Part shown: in pieces, positions 28,942 to 38,363 of the stretch | Position numbering within the stretch: position 1 is the stretch's first letter | How the letters are laid out: every line of letters starts with the position of its first letter | Assembly (NCBI GenBank): GCA_019694435.1 | Contig: JAIBBZ010000005.1 | Location: forward strand, 124,001-188,000 | Direction: 5' to 3' | DNA from: Pirellulales bacterium | GTDB taxonomy: Bacteria > Planctomycetota > Planctomycetia > Pirellulales > JAEUIK01 | DNA: 64,000 bases | Position numbers and translations under genes: made by a program | The notes under the pieces: model-generated | Databases searched by the model: none | What the model was told of the DNA's origin: nothing | The model's input: the letters and a program-made list of their open reading frames with translations, nothing else

Positions 28942-29946
28942 ATGCCCGTAACGATCTACTACGACAACGATGCCGATCTGTCGCTGCTCAAGGGAAAGAC
29001 GATCGCGATTCTCGGCTACGGATCGCAAGGGCACGCGCACGCCCAGAACCTGCGCGACAGCGGCTGCAACGTGATCGTCGGCCAGCGGCCGGGCAGTGCC
29101 AATTACGACCTTGCCAAGAAGCATGGCTTCGAGCCGGTGAGTGTCGAAGAGGCTACGAAACGGGGCGACATGGTGAACATGCTGCTGCCCGACGAGGTCG
29201 CGGCCGATATCTACAACCGCAGCGTGCGCGACAACCTGAAGCCGGGCAGCATCTTGATGTGCTCGCACGGGTTCAACGTGCACTTCGGCCAGGTCGTGGC
29301 ACCGCAGGGCGTCGACATCGTTCTGGTCGCCCCGAAGGGTCCCGGGCATCTCGTGCGCAGCGAATTCGAACGTGGCGGCGGCGTGCCGTGCCTGATCGCG
29401 CTGAGCGAAGGGGCCTCGGAGCAATCGCGCAAGTTGGGCCTCGCCTATGCCAAGGGCATCGGCGGTACCCGCGCCGGCGTGATCGAGACCACGTTCGCCG
29501 AAGAGACGGAAACCGACCTGTTCGGCGAGCAGGTCGTGCTCTGCGGCGGCGTCAGCGCCCTGGTCAAGGCGGGCTTCGAGACGCTGGTCGAGGCCGGCTA
29601 CCAGCCCGAGATGGCCTACTTCGAGTGCATGCACGAGCTGAAGCTGATCGTCGACCTGCTCTACCAGGGCGGGCTCAACTACATGCGATACAGCATCTCG
29701 AACACGGCCGAATTCGGCGACTACACCCGGGGTCCGCGGATCATCACCGACGAGACCCGGGCCGAGATGAAGAAAATCCTCAACGAGATCCAGTCCGGCC
29801 AGTTCGCCAAGGAATGGATCCTGGAAAACAAGGCCAATGCCCCGGCATTCAAGGCCCAACGCCGCCGCGAGCGGGGTCACGCCATCGAAACGGTGGGCCG
29901 CGAGCTGCGGAGCCTGATGTCGTGGATCAACGCCAAGGTGGTGTGA
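28942..29946 (+). CDS. ilvC: ketol-acid reductoisomerase
   Basis: A 334-aa class I enzyme. The NADPH-binding Rossmann motif is in [19 protein letters not shown] (about 23-41), with the coenzyme loop [22 protein letters not shown] and [18 protein letters not shown] carry the Mg-binding acidic residues, and the C-terminal [20 protein letters not shown] is conserved. It converts 2-acetolactate to dihydroxyisovalerate in valine/isoleucine/leucine synthesis, in the cytoplasm. It follows ilvN and probably shares its transcript. A hairpin followed by a T-rich stretch lies just after the stop codon. Confidence 0.95.
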   Translation: MPVTIYYDNDADLSLLKGKTIAILGYGSQGHAHAQNLRDSGCNVIVGQRPGSANYDLAKKHGFEPVSVEEATKRGDMVNMLLPDEVAADIYNRSVRDNLKPGSILMCSHGFNVHFGQVVAPQGVDIVLVAPKGPGHLVRSEFERGGGVPCLIALSEGASEQSRKLGLAYAKGIGGTRAGVIETTFAEETETDLFGEQVVLCGGVSALVKAGFETLVEAGYQPEMAYFECMHELKLIVDLLYQGGLNYMRYSISNTAEFGDYTRGPRIITDETRAEMKKILNEIQSGQFAKEWILENKANAPAFKAQRRRERGHAIETVGRELRSLMSWINAKVV

Positions 29947-29961
29947 GCGCTCGCTGCGGGG

Positions 29962-29987
29962 GGGCAATTGCCCTTGTTTTGGTTTGC
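29962..29987 (+). terminator. possible terminator after ilvC
   Basis: GGGCAATTGCCC (29962-29973) is self-complementary, forming a short 4-bp stem, and is followed by CTTGTTTTGGTTT. The stem is weak; the case rests on its position directly after ilvC and the T-rich tail. Confidence 0.35.
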
Positions 29988-30101
29988 ACTCGTCAGAGTT
30001 TGCCCTTGTCTGGGGGAGCGGTAGCCGGAGAATAACACGAGGATCGGGACGCGTACCGACAGAGATCGACGACCCCGACGATTCGGCCCAGGAATCGAAC
30101 G

Positions 30102-30380
30102 ATGCCGCAAACGACGTTTGAATTGGCGACCCGTCGGCTGTTCACCGAGCTCAAGCCCGGCGATCGCGTGCGCGTGGTGCACGAAGTCAAGGTCGGGCTG
30201 AAGACCTGGAAGACTGAGACCCGCGGCACGGTGGTCTCTACCGACCGCCGCCGCCACGGTTTGCACAATCGCCGCAACGTTGACGACAAGGTCTGGAGCG
30301 ACTTGATCTTGTTAAAACGCGACGACGGCGAGTTGACCACCGTCACCATCGACGAGTGGACGGAATTGTATCGGGCCTGA
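30102..30380 (+). CDS. conserved hypothetical protein, 92 aa
   Basis: A small soluble basic protein. It has a beta-rich look (KPGDRVRVVHEVKVGLKTWKT, then ETRGTVVSTDRRRHGLH, then DLILLKRDDGELTTVTIDEWTEL), reminiscent of small SH3-like/KOW-type domains, with many Arg and Lys. No signal peptide or cysteine is seen. AGGAAT lies upstream of the ATG. I do not recognise a named family; similar small proteins occur in planctomycetes. It sits between ilvC and the radical SAM gene on the same strand, and nothing ties it to either. Confidence 0.65.
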   Translation: MPQTTFELATRRLFTELKPGDRVRVVHEVKVGLKTWKTETRGTVVSTDRRRHGLHNRRNVDDKVWSDLILLKRDDGELTTVTIDEWTELYRA

Positions 30381-30446
30381 GACGCTCCGGGCTCGCACGG
30401 GGCGGCCACTCCGCTGCCCGGGGTTGATCGGGCGCCGAGGTTTGCC

Positions 30447-31394
30447 ATGGGCGCAGCCGATGATCGCACCGAGCGGCCCACCTTGCCGCGCGGCAAGGAA
30501 CCGGCGGCCGGAACCGAGTTGCCGGCGCAAGTCGCGTCGCTCTTCACGACGCATCCGCGCTTGTTCGAGCAGTTTCGCTACGTCTACCCGGTGGTCAGCC
30601 GCCGCAGCCGCGGCGTTTCAATCGGGGTGAATCTGAACCCCGACAAGGTCTGCAACTTCGATTGCGTCTATTGCCAGGTCGATCGCAGCACGCCGCCGGC
30701 GGTTCGCGAAGTCGACGAAGCGCAGTTGCTGGGCGAGTTGGAGGCGGCGCTCGACCTGGTGCTTGGCGGACAGCTTTTCGCACATCCGCGCTTTGCCGCC
30801 ACTCCGCCCGAGCTGCGCCGGCTGAATGACATCGCCTTTAGCGGCGACGGCGAGCCGACGACTTATCGCCGTTTTGCCGAGTTGATGACTCAGGTTGTCG
30901 AGTTGAAGCGGCGCCGCGCGCTCGGCGCGGTGAAACTGGTGCTGATCACGAATGCCACCATGTTGCACCGGCCAGCGGTGATTGCGGGGCTCGAAGCGAT
31001 GATGGCCGCCGGCGGCGAGATTTGGGCCAAGCTCGAAGCGGGCACCGAGGCCTACTACCGGCGCGTCGAGCGCACCAGCGTGCCGTTGGCCAGAGTGTTA
31101 GCCAATATCACGGCCACGGCCCAGCGTTGGCCCGTGACGATTCAGGCGCTGTTCATGCTGCTCGACGGCCAACCGCCCTCGGCCAATGAGCTCGACGCCT
31201 TCTGCGATCGTCTCGCCGAAATCGCCGCCGGAGGCCAATTAAGGCTCGTGCAGATCTATACGGTCGCCCGACAGCCGGCCGAGTCGTTCGTCGCGCCATT
31301 GGCGGACGCGCAGGTGGACGAAATCGTCGAACGGGTTCGCACGCGGACGGGTTTGGCGGTCGAAGGGTATTACGGCGCGAGCGCGGGCCAGTGA
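30447..31394 (+). CDS. radical SAM protein
   Basis: A 315-aa protein. The iron-sulfur motif is CNFDCVYC, that is Cys69, Cys73 and Cys76 (CX3CX2C), preceded by the SIGVNLNPDKV strand and followed by FSGDGEPTTY (about 128-137), the GGE-type SAM-binding segment in a variant. AGGEIWAKLEAGTEAYYRR and QIYTVARQP complete a TIM-barrel fold typical of small radical SAM enzymes resembling wybutosine-synthase-type/YfkAB-like families. It cleaves S-adenosylmethionine to form a 5'-deoxyadenosyl radical; the substrate is unknown. The ~45-residue N-terminal extension is not conserved-looking. A hairpin follows its stop codon. Confidence 0.85.
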   Translation: MGAADDRTERPTLPRGKEPAAGTELPAQVASLFTTHPRLFEQFRYVYPVVSRRSRGVSIGVNLNPDKVCNFDCVYCQVDRSTPPAVREVDEAQLLGELEAALDLVLGGQLFAHPRFAATPPELRRLNDIAFSGDGEPTTYRRFAELMTQVVELKRRRALGAVKLVLITNATMLHRPAVIAGLEAMMAAGGEIWAKLEAGTEAYYRRVERTSVPLARVLANITATAQRWPVTIQALFMLLDGQPPSANELDAFCDRLAEIAAGGQLRLVQIYTVARQPAESFVAPLADAQVDEIVERVRTRTGLAVEGYYGASAGQ

Positions 31395-31399
31395 TATGC

Positions 31400-31420
31400 G
31401 GCTGCGCCGCGAGCGCAGCC
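31400..31420 (+). terminator. 8-bp stem hairpin after the radical SAM gene
   Basis: GGCTGCGC (31400-31407) and GCGCAGCC (31413-31420) are exact reverse complements around a 5-base loop, beginning 5 bp after the stop. No T-tract follows, so it may be a bidirectional or 3'-end stabilising hairpin between two convergent genes. Confidence 0.35.
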
Positions 31421-31513
31421 AATCAACCGTCGTGGTCCAAAGGTGCCGCATCTTGGGGCACTCCCGGGTTGTCGTTGGGGACGATTCGGACGTCGTCTGA
31501 GCGTGGCGGCGGT

Positions 31514-31777
31514 TCAGGCGCGATCCCAGTCGCGGCGTAGCCGCGGCTCATCGCTGCGCAGCTCGCAGCGCGTCGGATCGACGACGACGGGTTCTCCCGG
31601 GGTGTCCTCGTAGCGGGCCAGCATGTCGGCCAGAGGCAGCCGCCAACCGCGGCCCACGAGCAATTGGGAAATCAGCGGATCGGTCCAAGGGGCGACCTCG
31701 CGCAGCGCCGGCTCGCTCACGCCGCGGGCCAATTCATCTTCGTCGGCGACCAGAACGCAGACATGCGCATGCACCAT
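31514..31777 (-). CDS. hypothetical protein, 87 aa
   Basis: A short acidic protein (VHAHVCVLVADEDELARGV, SEPALREVAPWTDPL, LADMLARYEDTPGEPVVVDP) with no signal peptide or known motif. The ATG is preceded by an AGGAGTT ribosome-binding site, supporting expression. It converges on the radical SAM gene. I do not recognise its family. Confidence 0.5.
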   Translation of the reverse strand: MVHAHVCVLVADEDELARGVSEPALREVAPWTDPLISQLLVGRGWRLPLADMLARYEDTPGEPVVVDPTRCELRSDEPRLRRDWDRA

Positions 31778-32124
31778 GATGTGAACTCCTGGTAAGCTCC
31801 GAACGGAGCGGGAAGCAGATCAATCGCAACGTCAGGGCTCGAACGCCCCGGGGGACGGGATGGGCGGGCCAGGGGTTGACCGGCCGCCGTTCGTCAGAAG
31901 AGCAACCAGTGTGCCGGGAGCCTGAAAAAAGACCGGCGTGTTCCCGGCGGCTTTCAAGCCGCGTTGCGATGGGGCTTTGCGCCGACGTCGGAAGCGGCTG
32001 CCTAGCCGGTAAGCTTTGCGCGGCCCGCTGCAGTTCGCGCGCAGCGGTCAGGCCTGCATTGAAAAAGATTCAAGTGCTTACATCGTCGCGCCAGCGACGC
32101 CCCTGTAGAGCCGCGCCAGCGACG
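31778..32124. other. 347-bp intergenic region with a small imperfect repeat
   Basis: This gap lies between the divergent-facing end of the sulfatase gene (minus strand, stop at 32125) and the start of the 87-aa gene. It contains the short repeat at 32087-32125 listed separately. No gene, RNA or further regulatory element was recognised. Confidence 0.4.
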
Positions 32125-32125
32125 C
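32087..32125. repeat. two copies of a 14-bp GC-rich motif at the sulfatase 3' end
   Basis: CGCGCCAGCGACGC occurs at 32087-32100 and 32112-32125. The sequence around each copy is partly palindromic (CGTCGC...GCGACG at the first), giving small hairpins. The second copy reaches the sulfatase stop codon. It resembles REP-type intergenic motifs, but only two copies are visible here. Confidence 0.45.
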
Positions 32126-34497
32126 TATTTCAGTTCGACGGTGACGCGCTCGATCGTGCCTTGGAAGGCAAACGGCAGCTCGTAGTCGAAGGACACCGCC
32201 GAACCGGTGTCGAGGCCCACATCGACGCCTTCGCCGAGCGACATGACCAGCGGAATCGTGCGCGGCAACTTGCCGGTGCCGACGACTTTGTCGTTGGCGC
32301 GCAGCGTCACCGTGGCCGATTTGCCGAGTTCGCCGGGTTTGCCGTCGTAGGCGAAATCGACCTCGATGCGCACCTTGCCCGCGGGCAACGCGGACGACGA
32401 GATCGTGAACCGGTCCAGCGCGAGCAGGTTATAGACGAAGTGGGCCTTGCCCTGGTGCAGATAGAGCCCGAAACCGCCGGTCAGCCCGCCCTGGGTGTAG
32501 ATCATGCCTTCTGCTCCTCCGGCGGGTAGATCGAGATCGGCCGTCAGGGAGAAAGAATTGTTCAACACGGGGGGCGCCGCGCCGCTGGGCAGCGCGACCT
32601 GGCCCGGGTAATAAGTGTACTGTTTTCGATGCCCGGCCAGGCTCGGCCGGTGTTGCAACTCGCCGTTGAGCCGTTCGACGGCGCGCCAATCGAGCGGCAG
32701 CACCTGATATCGCTCGGCTTCTTTCCAGAACAATGCCTCGAGCTCCTTCACGCGTTCGGGATATTTCGCGGCGACGTTGTTGGCTTGCGAGAAATCTTCG
32801 GTCACGTGATACAGCTCCCACGGCGCTGTAAGCGGATCGAACTTGCCGCGCACCGGCGACCAGGGGACAAAGCTGCGGCTCGAGGCCATCCAACCCTCGT
32901 GGTAAATGCCACGATTGACGAGCAGCTCAAAGTATTGCGTCGGCCGTGTCTCCGGAGCTTTCAGGTTGGTGAACGTGGCGGCAAAGCTCGTGCCTTCGAT
33001 CGGCTTTTGCTCGATGCCGTTGAGTTCCTTGGGGGCCGTGATGCCGATGGCCTCGTACAACGTCGGTACGAGGTCGATCACGTGCAGGAACTGCGAACAC
33101 ACGCCGCCGCGCTCTTTGATTTTCGCCGGCCAAGAGACGATCAGCGGGTTGCGCGTGCCGCCGAAATGGCTGGCGACCTGCTTGGTCCATTGAAACGGCG
33201 TGTTCATCGCGTGCGCCCAAGCGCACGGAAAATGGTTGAACCATTTCGGTCCGCCCAGTTCGTCGATGTGCTTGAAGTTGTCTTTCCACGACTCCGGGTA
33301 GCCGTTGAAGAACAAGTTTTCGTTGAGGCTCCCTTCGATGCCGCCCTCGGCGCTGGCCCCGTTATCGCCGACGATGTAGACGATGATCGTGTTGTCCGCA
33401 TCGGGCATTTGCTTGACGGCGTCGACGATCCGGCCCATGTGATGATCGACGTGCGCGGCAAAGCCGGCGAAGACCTCCATCATCCGGGCATACACGCGTC
33501 GCTGGTCGGCCGACAACGAGTCCCAGGCCGGGAGCCCCTCGCTGCGGGCCGTCAGCTTGGTGCCCGGCGGGATGACACCCAGCTTCAGTTGGCGTTGGAA
33601 CGTCGCTTCGCGATAGGCATCCCAGCCCCCGTCGAATTGACCCTTGAACCGGTCAATCCAATCCTGCGGAGCGTGGTGCGGCGCGTGATTGGCGCCGGGG
33701 GCCACGTAAAGGAAGTATGGGCGATCGGGCGAGATGCTCTTCGCCCGGCGGACCCAGGCGATGGCCTTGTCAGCCAGGTCTTCCGTCAGGTGATAGTTGG
33801 GATTCGGATCGCGCGGCACCAGGTTGCGGTTTTCGAACAGCACCGGGTCCCATTGGTTCATGTCGCCGCCGTTGAAGCCGTAGAAATAATCGAAGCCCAA
33901 GCCGTTGGGCCAACGGTCAAACGGGCCGATCACGCTGGTTTCCCAGGCCGGCGTGTTGTGGTTCTTGCCAAACCACGCGGTTGCATAACCGTTTTGACGG
34001 AGCACCTCGCCGATGGTCCCGCAACTACGCGGCAACACGCAGGTGTAACCGTCGTAGCCCGTAGCCGCTTCGGTGATCACGCCCGTGGCGGTCGAGTGAT
34101 GATTGCGGCCCGTGATCAAGGCCGCGCGCGTGGGGCTGCACAGGGCCGTGGTGTGGAAGCAGTTGTAGCGCAACCCCTCGGTCGCCAGGCGGTCGAGCGT
34201 GGGCGACGGTACCCCGCCGCCGAACGTCGAATACTGACCGAAGCCCGTATCGTCGAGCAGGATCAACAACACGTTGGGCGCCCCGGCGGGCGCCTCGATC
34301 GGCTGCGGGAATTGCGGTGGGTCGGATTCGAGGTAGGTGCGGCCCACCTTGCCCGGGAACCGGAAGTCGGGCCGTGGCAGCACGTCGGGCGTGCCGGCCG
34401 CGGCTTCGGCGGCCTGGGCCGGTGCGGTGGTCAGCGGCGGTGCGAACACGCAGCAAGCCAGCAGGCCCGCCGACGAGGCAAGCAGGATACGGTTCAA
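32125..34497 (-). CDS. sulfatase (type I, CSPTR signature)
   Basis: A 790-aa exported sulfatase. A signal peptide occupies residues 1-30 (ending in TAPAQAA). Metal-binding Asp82-Asp83 are in LLDDTGFGQYS, and the maturation motif is CSPTR with Cys120 followed by AALITGRNHH, the cysteine converted to formylglycine. GRN/His residues, KNHNTPAW and DNGASAEGG (metal Asp-Asn) are present, and the C-terminal ~180 residues (from about PSGAAPPVLNN) form an extra beta-rich domain. It hydrolyses sulfate esters, probably on polysaccharides, in the periplasm or outside the cell. The start is TTG, preceded by GGAGA. An FGE gene about 2.7 kb away and a second sulfatase form the local sulfatase locus. Confidence 0.92.
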   Translation of the reverse strand: MNRILLASSAGLLACCVFAPPLTTAPAQAAEAAAGTPDVLPRPDFRFPGKVGRTYLESDPPQFPQPIEAPAGAPNVLLILLDDTGFGQYSTFGGGVPSPTLDRLATEGLRYNCFHTTALCSPTRAALITGRNHHSTATGVITEAATGYDGYTCVLPRSCGTIGEVLRQNGYATAWFGKNHNTPAWETSVIGPFDRWPNGLGFDYFYGFNGGDMNQWDPVLFENRNLVPRDPNPNYHLTEDLADKAIAWVRRAKSISPDRPYFLYVAPGANHAPHHAPQDWIDRFKGQFDGGWDAYREATFQRQLKLGVIPPGTKLTARSEGLPAWDSLSADQRRVYARMMEVFAGFAAHVDHHMGRIVDAVKQMPDADNTIIVYIVGDNGASAEGGIEGSLNENLFFNGYPESWKDNFKHIDELGGPKWFNHFPCAWAHAMNTPFQWTKQVASHFGGTRNPLIVSWPAKIKERGGVCSQFLHVIDLVPTLYEAIGITAPKELNGIEQKPIEGTSFAATFTNLKAPETRPTQYFELLVNRGIYHEGWMASSRSFVPWSPVRGKFDPLTAPWELYHVTEDFSQANNVAAKYPERVKELEALFWKEAERYQVLPLDWRAVERLNGELQHRPSLAGHRKQYTYYPGQVALPSGAAPPVLNNSFSLTADLDLPAGGAEGMIYTQGGLTGGFGLYLHQGKAHFVYNLLALDRFTISSSALPAGKVRIEVDFAYDGKPGELGKSATVTLRANDKVVGTGKLPRTIPLVMSLGEGVDVGLDTGSAVSFDYELPFAFQGTIERVTVELK

Positions 34498-34537
34498 GTG
34501 GGATTCTCCGGGTGCAAGGGTGCGACGAGCGTTGCGC

Positions 34538-36076
34538 CTAAAATTCCTGGCTGGTATCTTCCGGAGCCTCCATGCGGACGAGGAGAATCTGCTCCGTCTT
34601 GTTGTTGCCGTGGTGGATCAGGGCCGGCGCGTCATCCTGCGTCAGGTTGTAGAGCCCCGTTTCGATCACCGAATTGGGACGATCGACCACGGAAAACGCC
34701 ACGCGTTGCGATTGTTTGTCGACGCGCCCTTGCAAGGTGTAGGTGGCGTCGGTCTTGGTGTTGTACATCGTGCCGCTGACGACGCCTTGTTTGTTCACGG
34801 CCAACTGCAACACGCGCGTCAGGTCGGTGTCGTCTTTCGAGGTCGAGAGCCCGAAGGTGCCCAGGGGCAACCACTCGGAATCGGCCGCTGCCTGGTCGTC
34901 GGCCGGCGGATCGACGGCCGCCAGATCGGCAGCCGACTGCGAGTATTCCTCGGCGCTGCCGACGTCTTCGCCGTCGCACATCACGCGGTTGTCTTGATAG
35001 ACGACATTGCCGCCGGTGCCATAGTCATAGTAGTAGCCGTTGTCGGACCAGCCATAGCTGGGAAACCACGAGGTGACCGCCGCCCAGGTCGGCACCGTCC
35101 ACCAATAGCGCCACGGACGATTCATGTAACCGTAGTGCCAGTAGCCGTGGTGGATGGGATGCGACGCCCACCACGAGCCGTTAAACCAGGGCCGGTATGC
35201 CGGCAACGTCGTGGCCCAGTTGCGGCGCACGCCGTCGGCCCAACCGTTCCAGTAGCCGGCGCGATCGGGATGCAGGTTGTTCCAGTTGTTGACGTTGAAA
35301 TTGTTGAAGTGGTTGCCGATCGCCGTGTTCCACTGATTGTTGATCTGGCCGATGCGATCCGGGCCCAGGTTCTGCCAGGGCGGTCGCTGCGCGTTGGGAC
35401 GCAGGCCGTCCATGCCGAGAAAGTTCCCGAGTTGATCGGGCCGTACCCTGCCGGGCAAAGTCGTCGGCCGACCGACGTCGCCGGGGCGACCTACGCCAGG
35501 ACGTCCGGTACCGGGTCGCCCTGCTCCCGGCCGATCGATGCCAGGCCGATCCAAGCCGGGTCGATCGCCACCAGGCCGACCGGCACCGGGCACGCGACCG
35601 GGCAGCGTCGTGGGACGACCTGCCGGGTTGCCGTTGCCGGGCCGACCGAGGCCATCGCCGCCGCCAAAATGTGGTGCCGAACCGGGACTGGGGCGACGAT
35701 CCGCTAATGCGCCGCCCGGCTTGGAGGGCCGGGTGGGTGCGGGCAGATTGCCCGGGCGGCTCGGGCGATTTGCACCCAAGTTCCCGCCCGCGAGATTGCC
35801 GGCCCCGCCACGTCCGCCGGAGACAGGATGTCCCGGGGGACGAGATTGCGGCCGCGAAACGGGCCGCGTCGTGGGTCGAGACGCGGGGCGAGATGCTGGC
35901 CGTGACGCCGGGCGCGGCGCCGGGCGGCCGCCGCCACCCATCCTGGCACCGCCGCCGGCTCGTCCGCCGCCACCCCGTGCGCCGATGGCAAACGCCTGTT
36001 CACACATCATTGCAGCGCCAGCGCAGGCGATTGCGGCCAAGGCCAGCGAGCGGAGTTTTGAAGAGCACGTGCTCAT
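34538..36076 (-). CDS. secreted low-complexity protein with Arg/Pro/Gly-rich repeats
   Basis: A 512-aa protein with a signal peptide (to about residue 30, CEQAFA|IGA). Residues 32-220 are low complexity: RPASRPASRPTTRPVSRPQ followed by Gly/Arg/Pro-rich runs (RPGGDRPGLDRPGIDRPGAGRPG). The C-terminal ~290 residues include a Trp/Tyr/Asn-rich segment (QWNTAIGNHFNNFNVNNWNN, YWHYGYMNRPWRYWW, GYYYDYGTGG) and a beta-rich end. Comparable Trp/Gly/Pro-rich exported proteins are frequent in planctomycetes, but the function is unknown. Its ATG overlaps the stop codon of the upstream SnoaL-like gene (ATGA), with AGGAAGG as ribosome-binding site, so the two are translationally coupled. Confidence 0.7.
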   Translation of the reverse strand: MSTCSSKLRSLALAAIACAGAAMMCEQAFAIGARGGGGRAGGGARMGGGGRPAPRPASRPASRPASRPTTRPVSRPQSRPPGHPVSGGRGGAGNLAGGNLGANRPSRPGNLPAPTRPSKPGGALADRRPSPGSAPHFGGGDGLGRPGNGNPAGRPTTLPGRVPGAGRPGGDRPGLDRPGIDRPGAGRPGTGRPGVGRPGDVGRPTTLPGRVRPDQLGNFLGMDGLRPNAQRPPWQNLGPDRIGQINNQWNTAIGNHFNNFNVNNWNNLHPDRAGYWNGWADGVRRNWATTLPAYRPWFNGSWWASHPIHHGYWHYGYMNRPWRYWWTVPTWAAVTSWFPSYGWSDNGYYYDYGTGGNVVYQDNRVMCDGEDVGSAEEYSQSAADLAAVDPPADDQAAADSEWLPLGTFGLSTSKDDTDLTRVLQLAVNKQGVVSGTMYNTKTDATYTLQGRVDKQSQRVAFSVVDRPNSVIETGLYNLTQDDAPALIHHGNNKTEQILLVRMEAPEDTSQEF

Positions 36077-37005
36077 GGGGAATCGCCTTCCTGCGAGGGT
36101 TGGGCGGGTTCGTTGGCGTTCGCGGTCGGGGCGACACGGCGGACCGTAACCAGCTCAGTGGCCGGGCGCAACTCGCCGTCGAGGTCGATGTCGGTCCATT
36201 GCACCTGGAAGGTGTCTTCATCGATCGGCTTGAGCACTTGGGTCGCCGAAGCGGCGCGGCCGTCGGCCAGCGTTCCGGTCCAGTGAATCGCCCAATGGTC
36301 TTCCTGCGGAGTCCAGGTGCCTTCGGCCCAGGTTCCGATCGAAGTGAAGACCCAGGTGCGGATCTCGTCACGGCGCGCGTCCCAGGCGATGTATTGCGTG
36401 CCTTCCTGCGGACCGTTTTCGGTGGTCAGCGAATAGGTCCGTACGAGCATGCGTCCGTCGGCCGCCCAGGCAAAGGTCGATTGCGTGCTCGTCGCGCTGG
36501 CTTCGTCCGCCCAATCGCCGACGAGCCACGCGAGGTCGGTCAACGGATCGGGATCGGTTTCCTCGGCGGCCAGGATCAGCCAGCGATCTTCCTTGCGCTC
36601 CAGCTCGGCGAGAAAGGCGCCGGCCGTCTTGTTGCCGCTGCCGTCGTCGGTTTCGGTCGTGCCGCGCACGCGGGCCGAACTGTCGCCGTCGAGCTGCAAT
36701 TCGGTAATCGTCGCGACGAGCTTCAATTGGGGCTGTTCCTTGAAGATGGCCTCGTAACGGGCTTGAATCTCGCTTCGCCCGTTGAGCTGCAGTCCATCCG
36801 CCGGATCGACGTATACGGCGTCTTCGCTCCAGCCGGCAGCGACCGCGGCCGCATCATGTCGATTGACAGCCTCGACGAGCGCGGCGAGCGCCTTGCGCAC
36901 CGCGGCCGCGTCATCCGAGTCCACGGCGAGCGAACTGCCGATTCCACACGCCAGGGCAAGCGAAACCGCAAGGAGCGACAAACTGCGAGCCAATGTTCGC
37001 GTCAC
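36073..37005 (-). CDS. exported SnoaL-like/NTF2-fold domain protein (SgcJ/EcaC type)
   Basis: A 310-aa protein with a signal peptide (about residues 1-28, SLALACGIG). The N-terminal mature part has DAAAVRKALAALVEAVNRHDAAAVAAGWSEDAVYVDPADGLQLNGRSEIQARYEAIF (about 33-88), the SgcJ/EcaC/SnoaL-like fold. A second similar beta-rich unit follows (DWADEASATSTQSTFAWAADGRMLVRTYSL, EDHWAIHWTGTLADGRAAS). Such domains bind small hydrophobic ligands or act as polyketide-type cyclases; here, being exported, a binding or accessory role is more likely. Start: GTG after AGGGAGA, six codons within a TTG-initiated frame. It is coupled to the low-complexity gene. Confidence 0.7.
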   Translation of the reverse strand: MTRTLARSLSLLAVSLALACGIGSSLAVDSDDAAAVRKALAALVEAVNRHDAAAVAAGWSEDAVYVDPADGLQLNGRSEIQARYEAIFKEQPQLKLVATITELQLDGDSSARVRGTTETDDGSGNKTAGAFLAELERKEDRWLILAAEETDPDPLTDLAWLVGDWADEASATSTQSTFAWAADGRMLVRTYSLTTENGPQEGTQYIAWDARRDEIRTWVFTSIGTWAEGTWTPQEDHWAIHWTGTLADGRAASATQVLKPIDEDTFQVQWTDIDLDGELRPATELVTVRRVAPTANANEPAQPSQEGDSP

Positions 37006-37223
37006 GACACGTCTCCCTAACAACCCCCATAAGACGGCTTCAGATTACGCAATCTCAGGACGATTGGTAGCAAAAAACAAAAATTCTCGCGTGCCGGCGT
37101 CGGCTGTTGGGGAGATGGTTTTCGGGCACGCAGACCGTTGCCGTCCGTTGCGGACCACAGCGGCTGATGCGAGACTTTGTTCGCATTGTGTTCAAGGACC
37201 CGCGCACCGCGAGAACACGACCG

Positions 37224-38354
<1,131 letters not shown>

Positions 38355-38363
38355 GTCGCCTCG

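Noticed and set aside
32629-34779. 716-codon plus-strand frame antisense to the CSPTR sulfatase
   Set aside because: It is antisense to a well-supported gene, lacks any recognisable domain and has biased composition.
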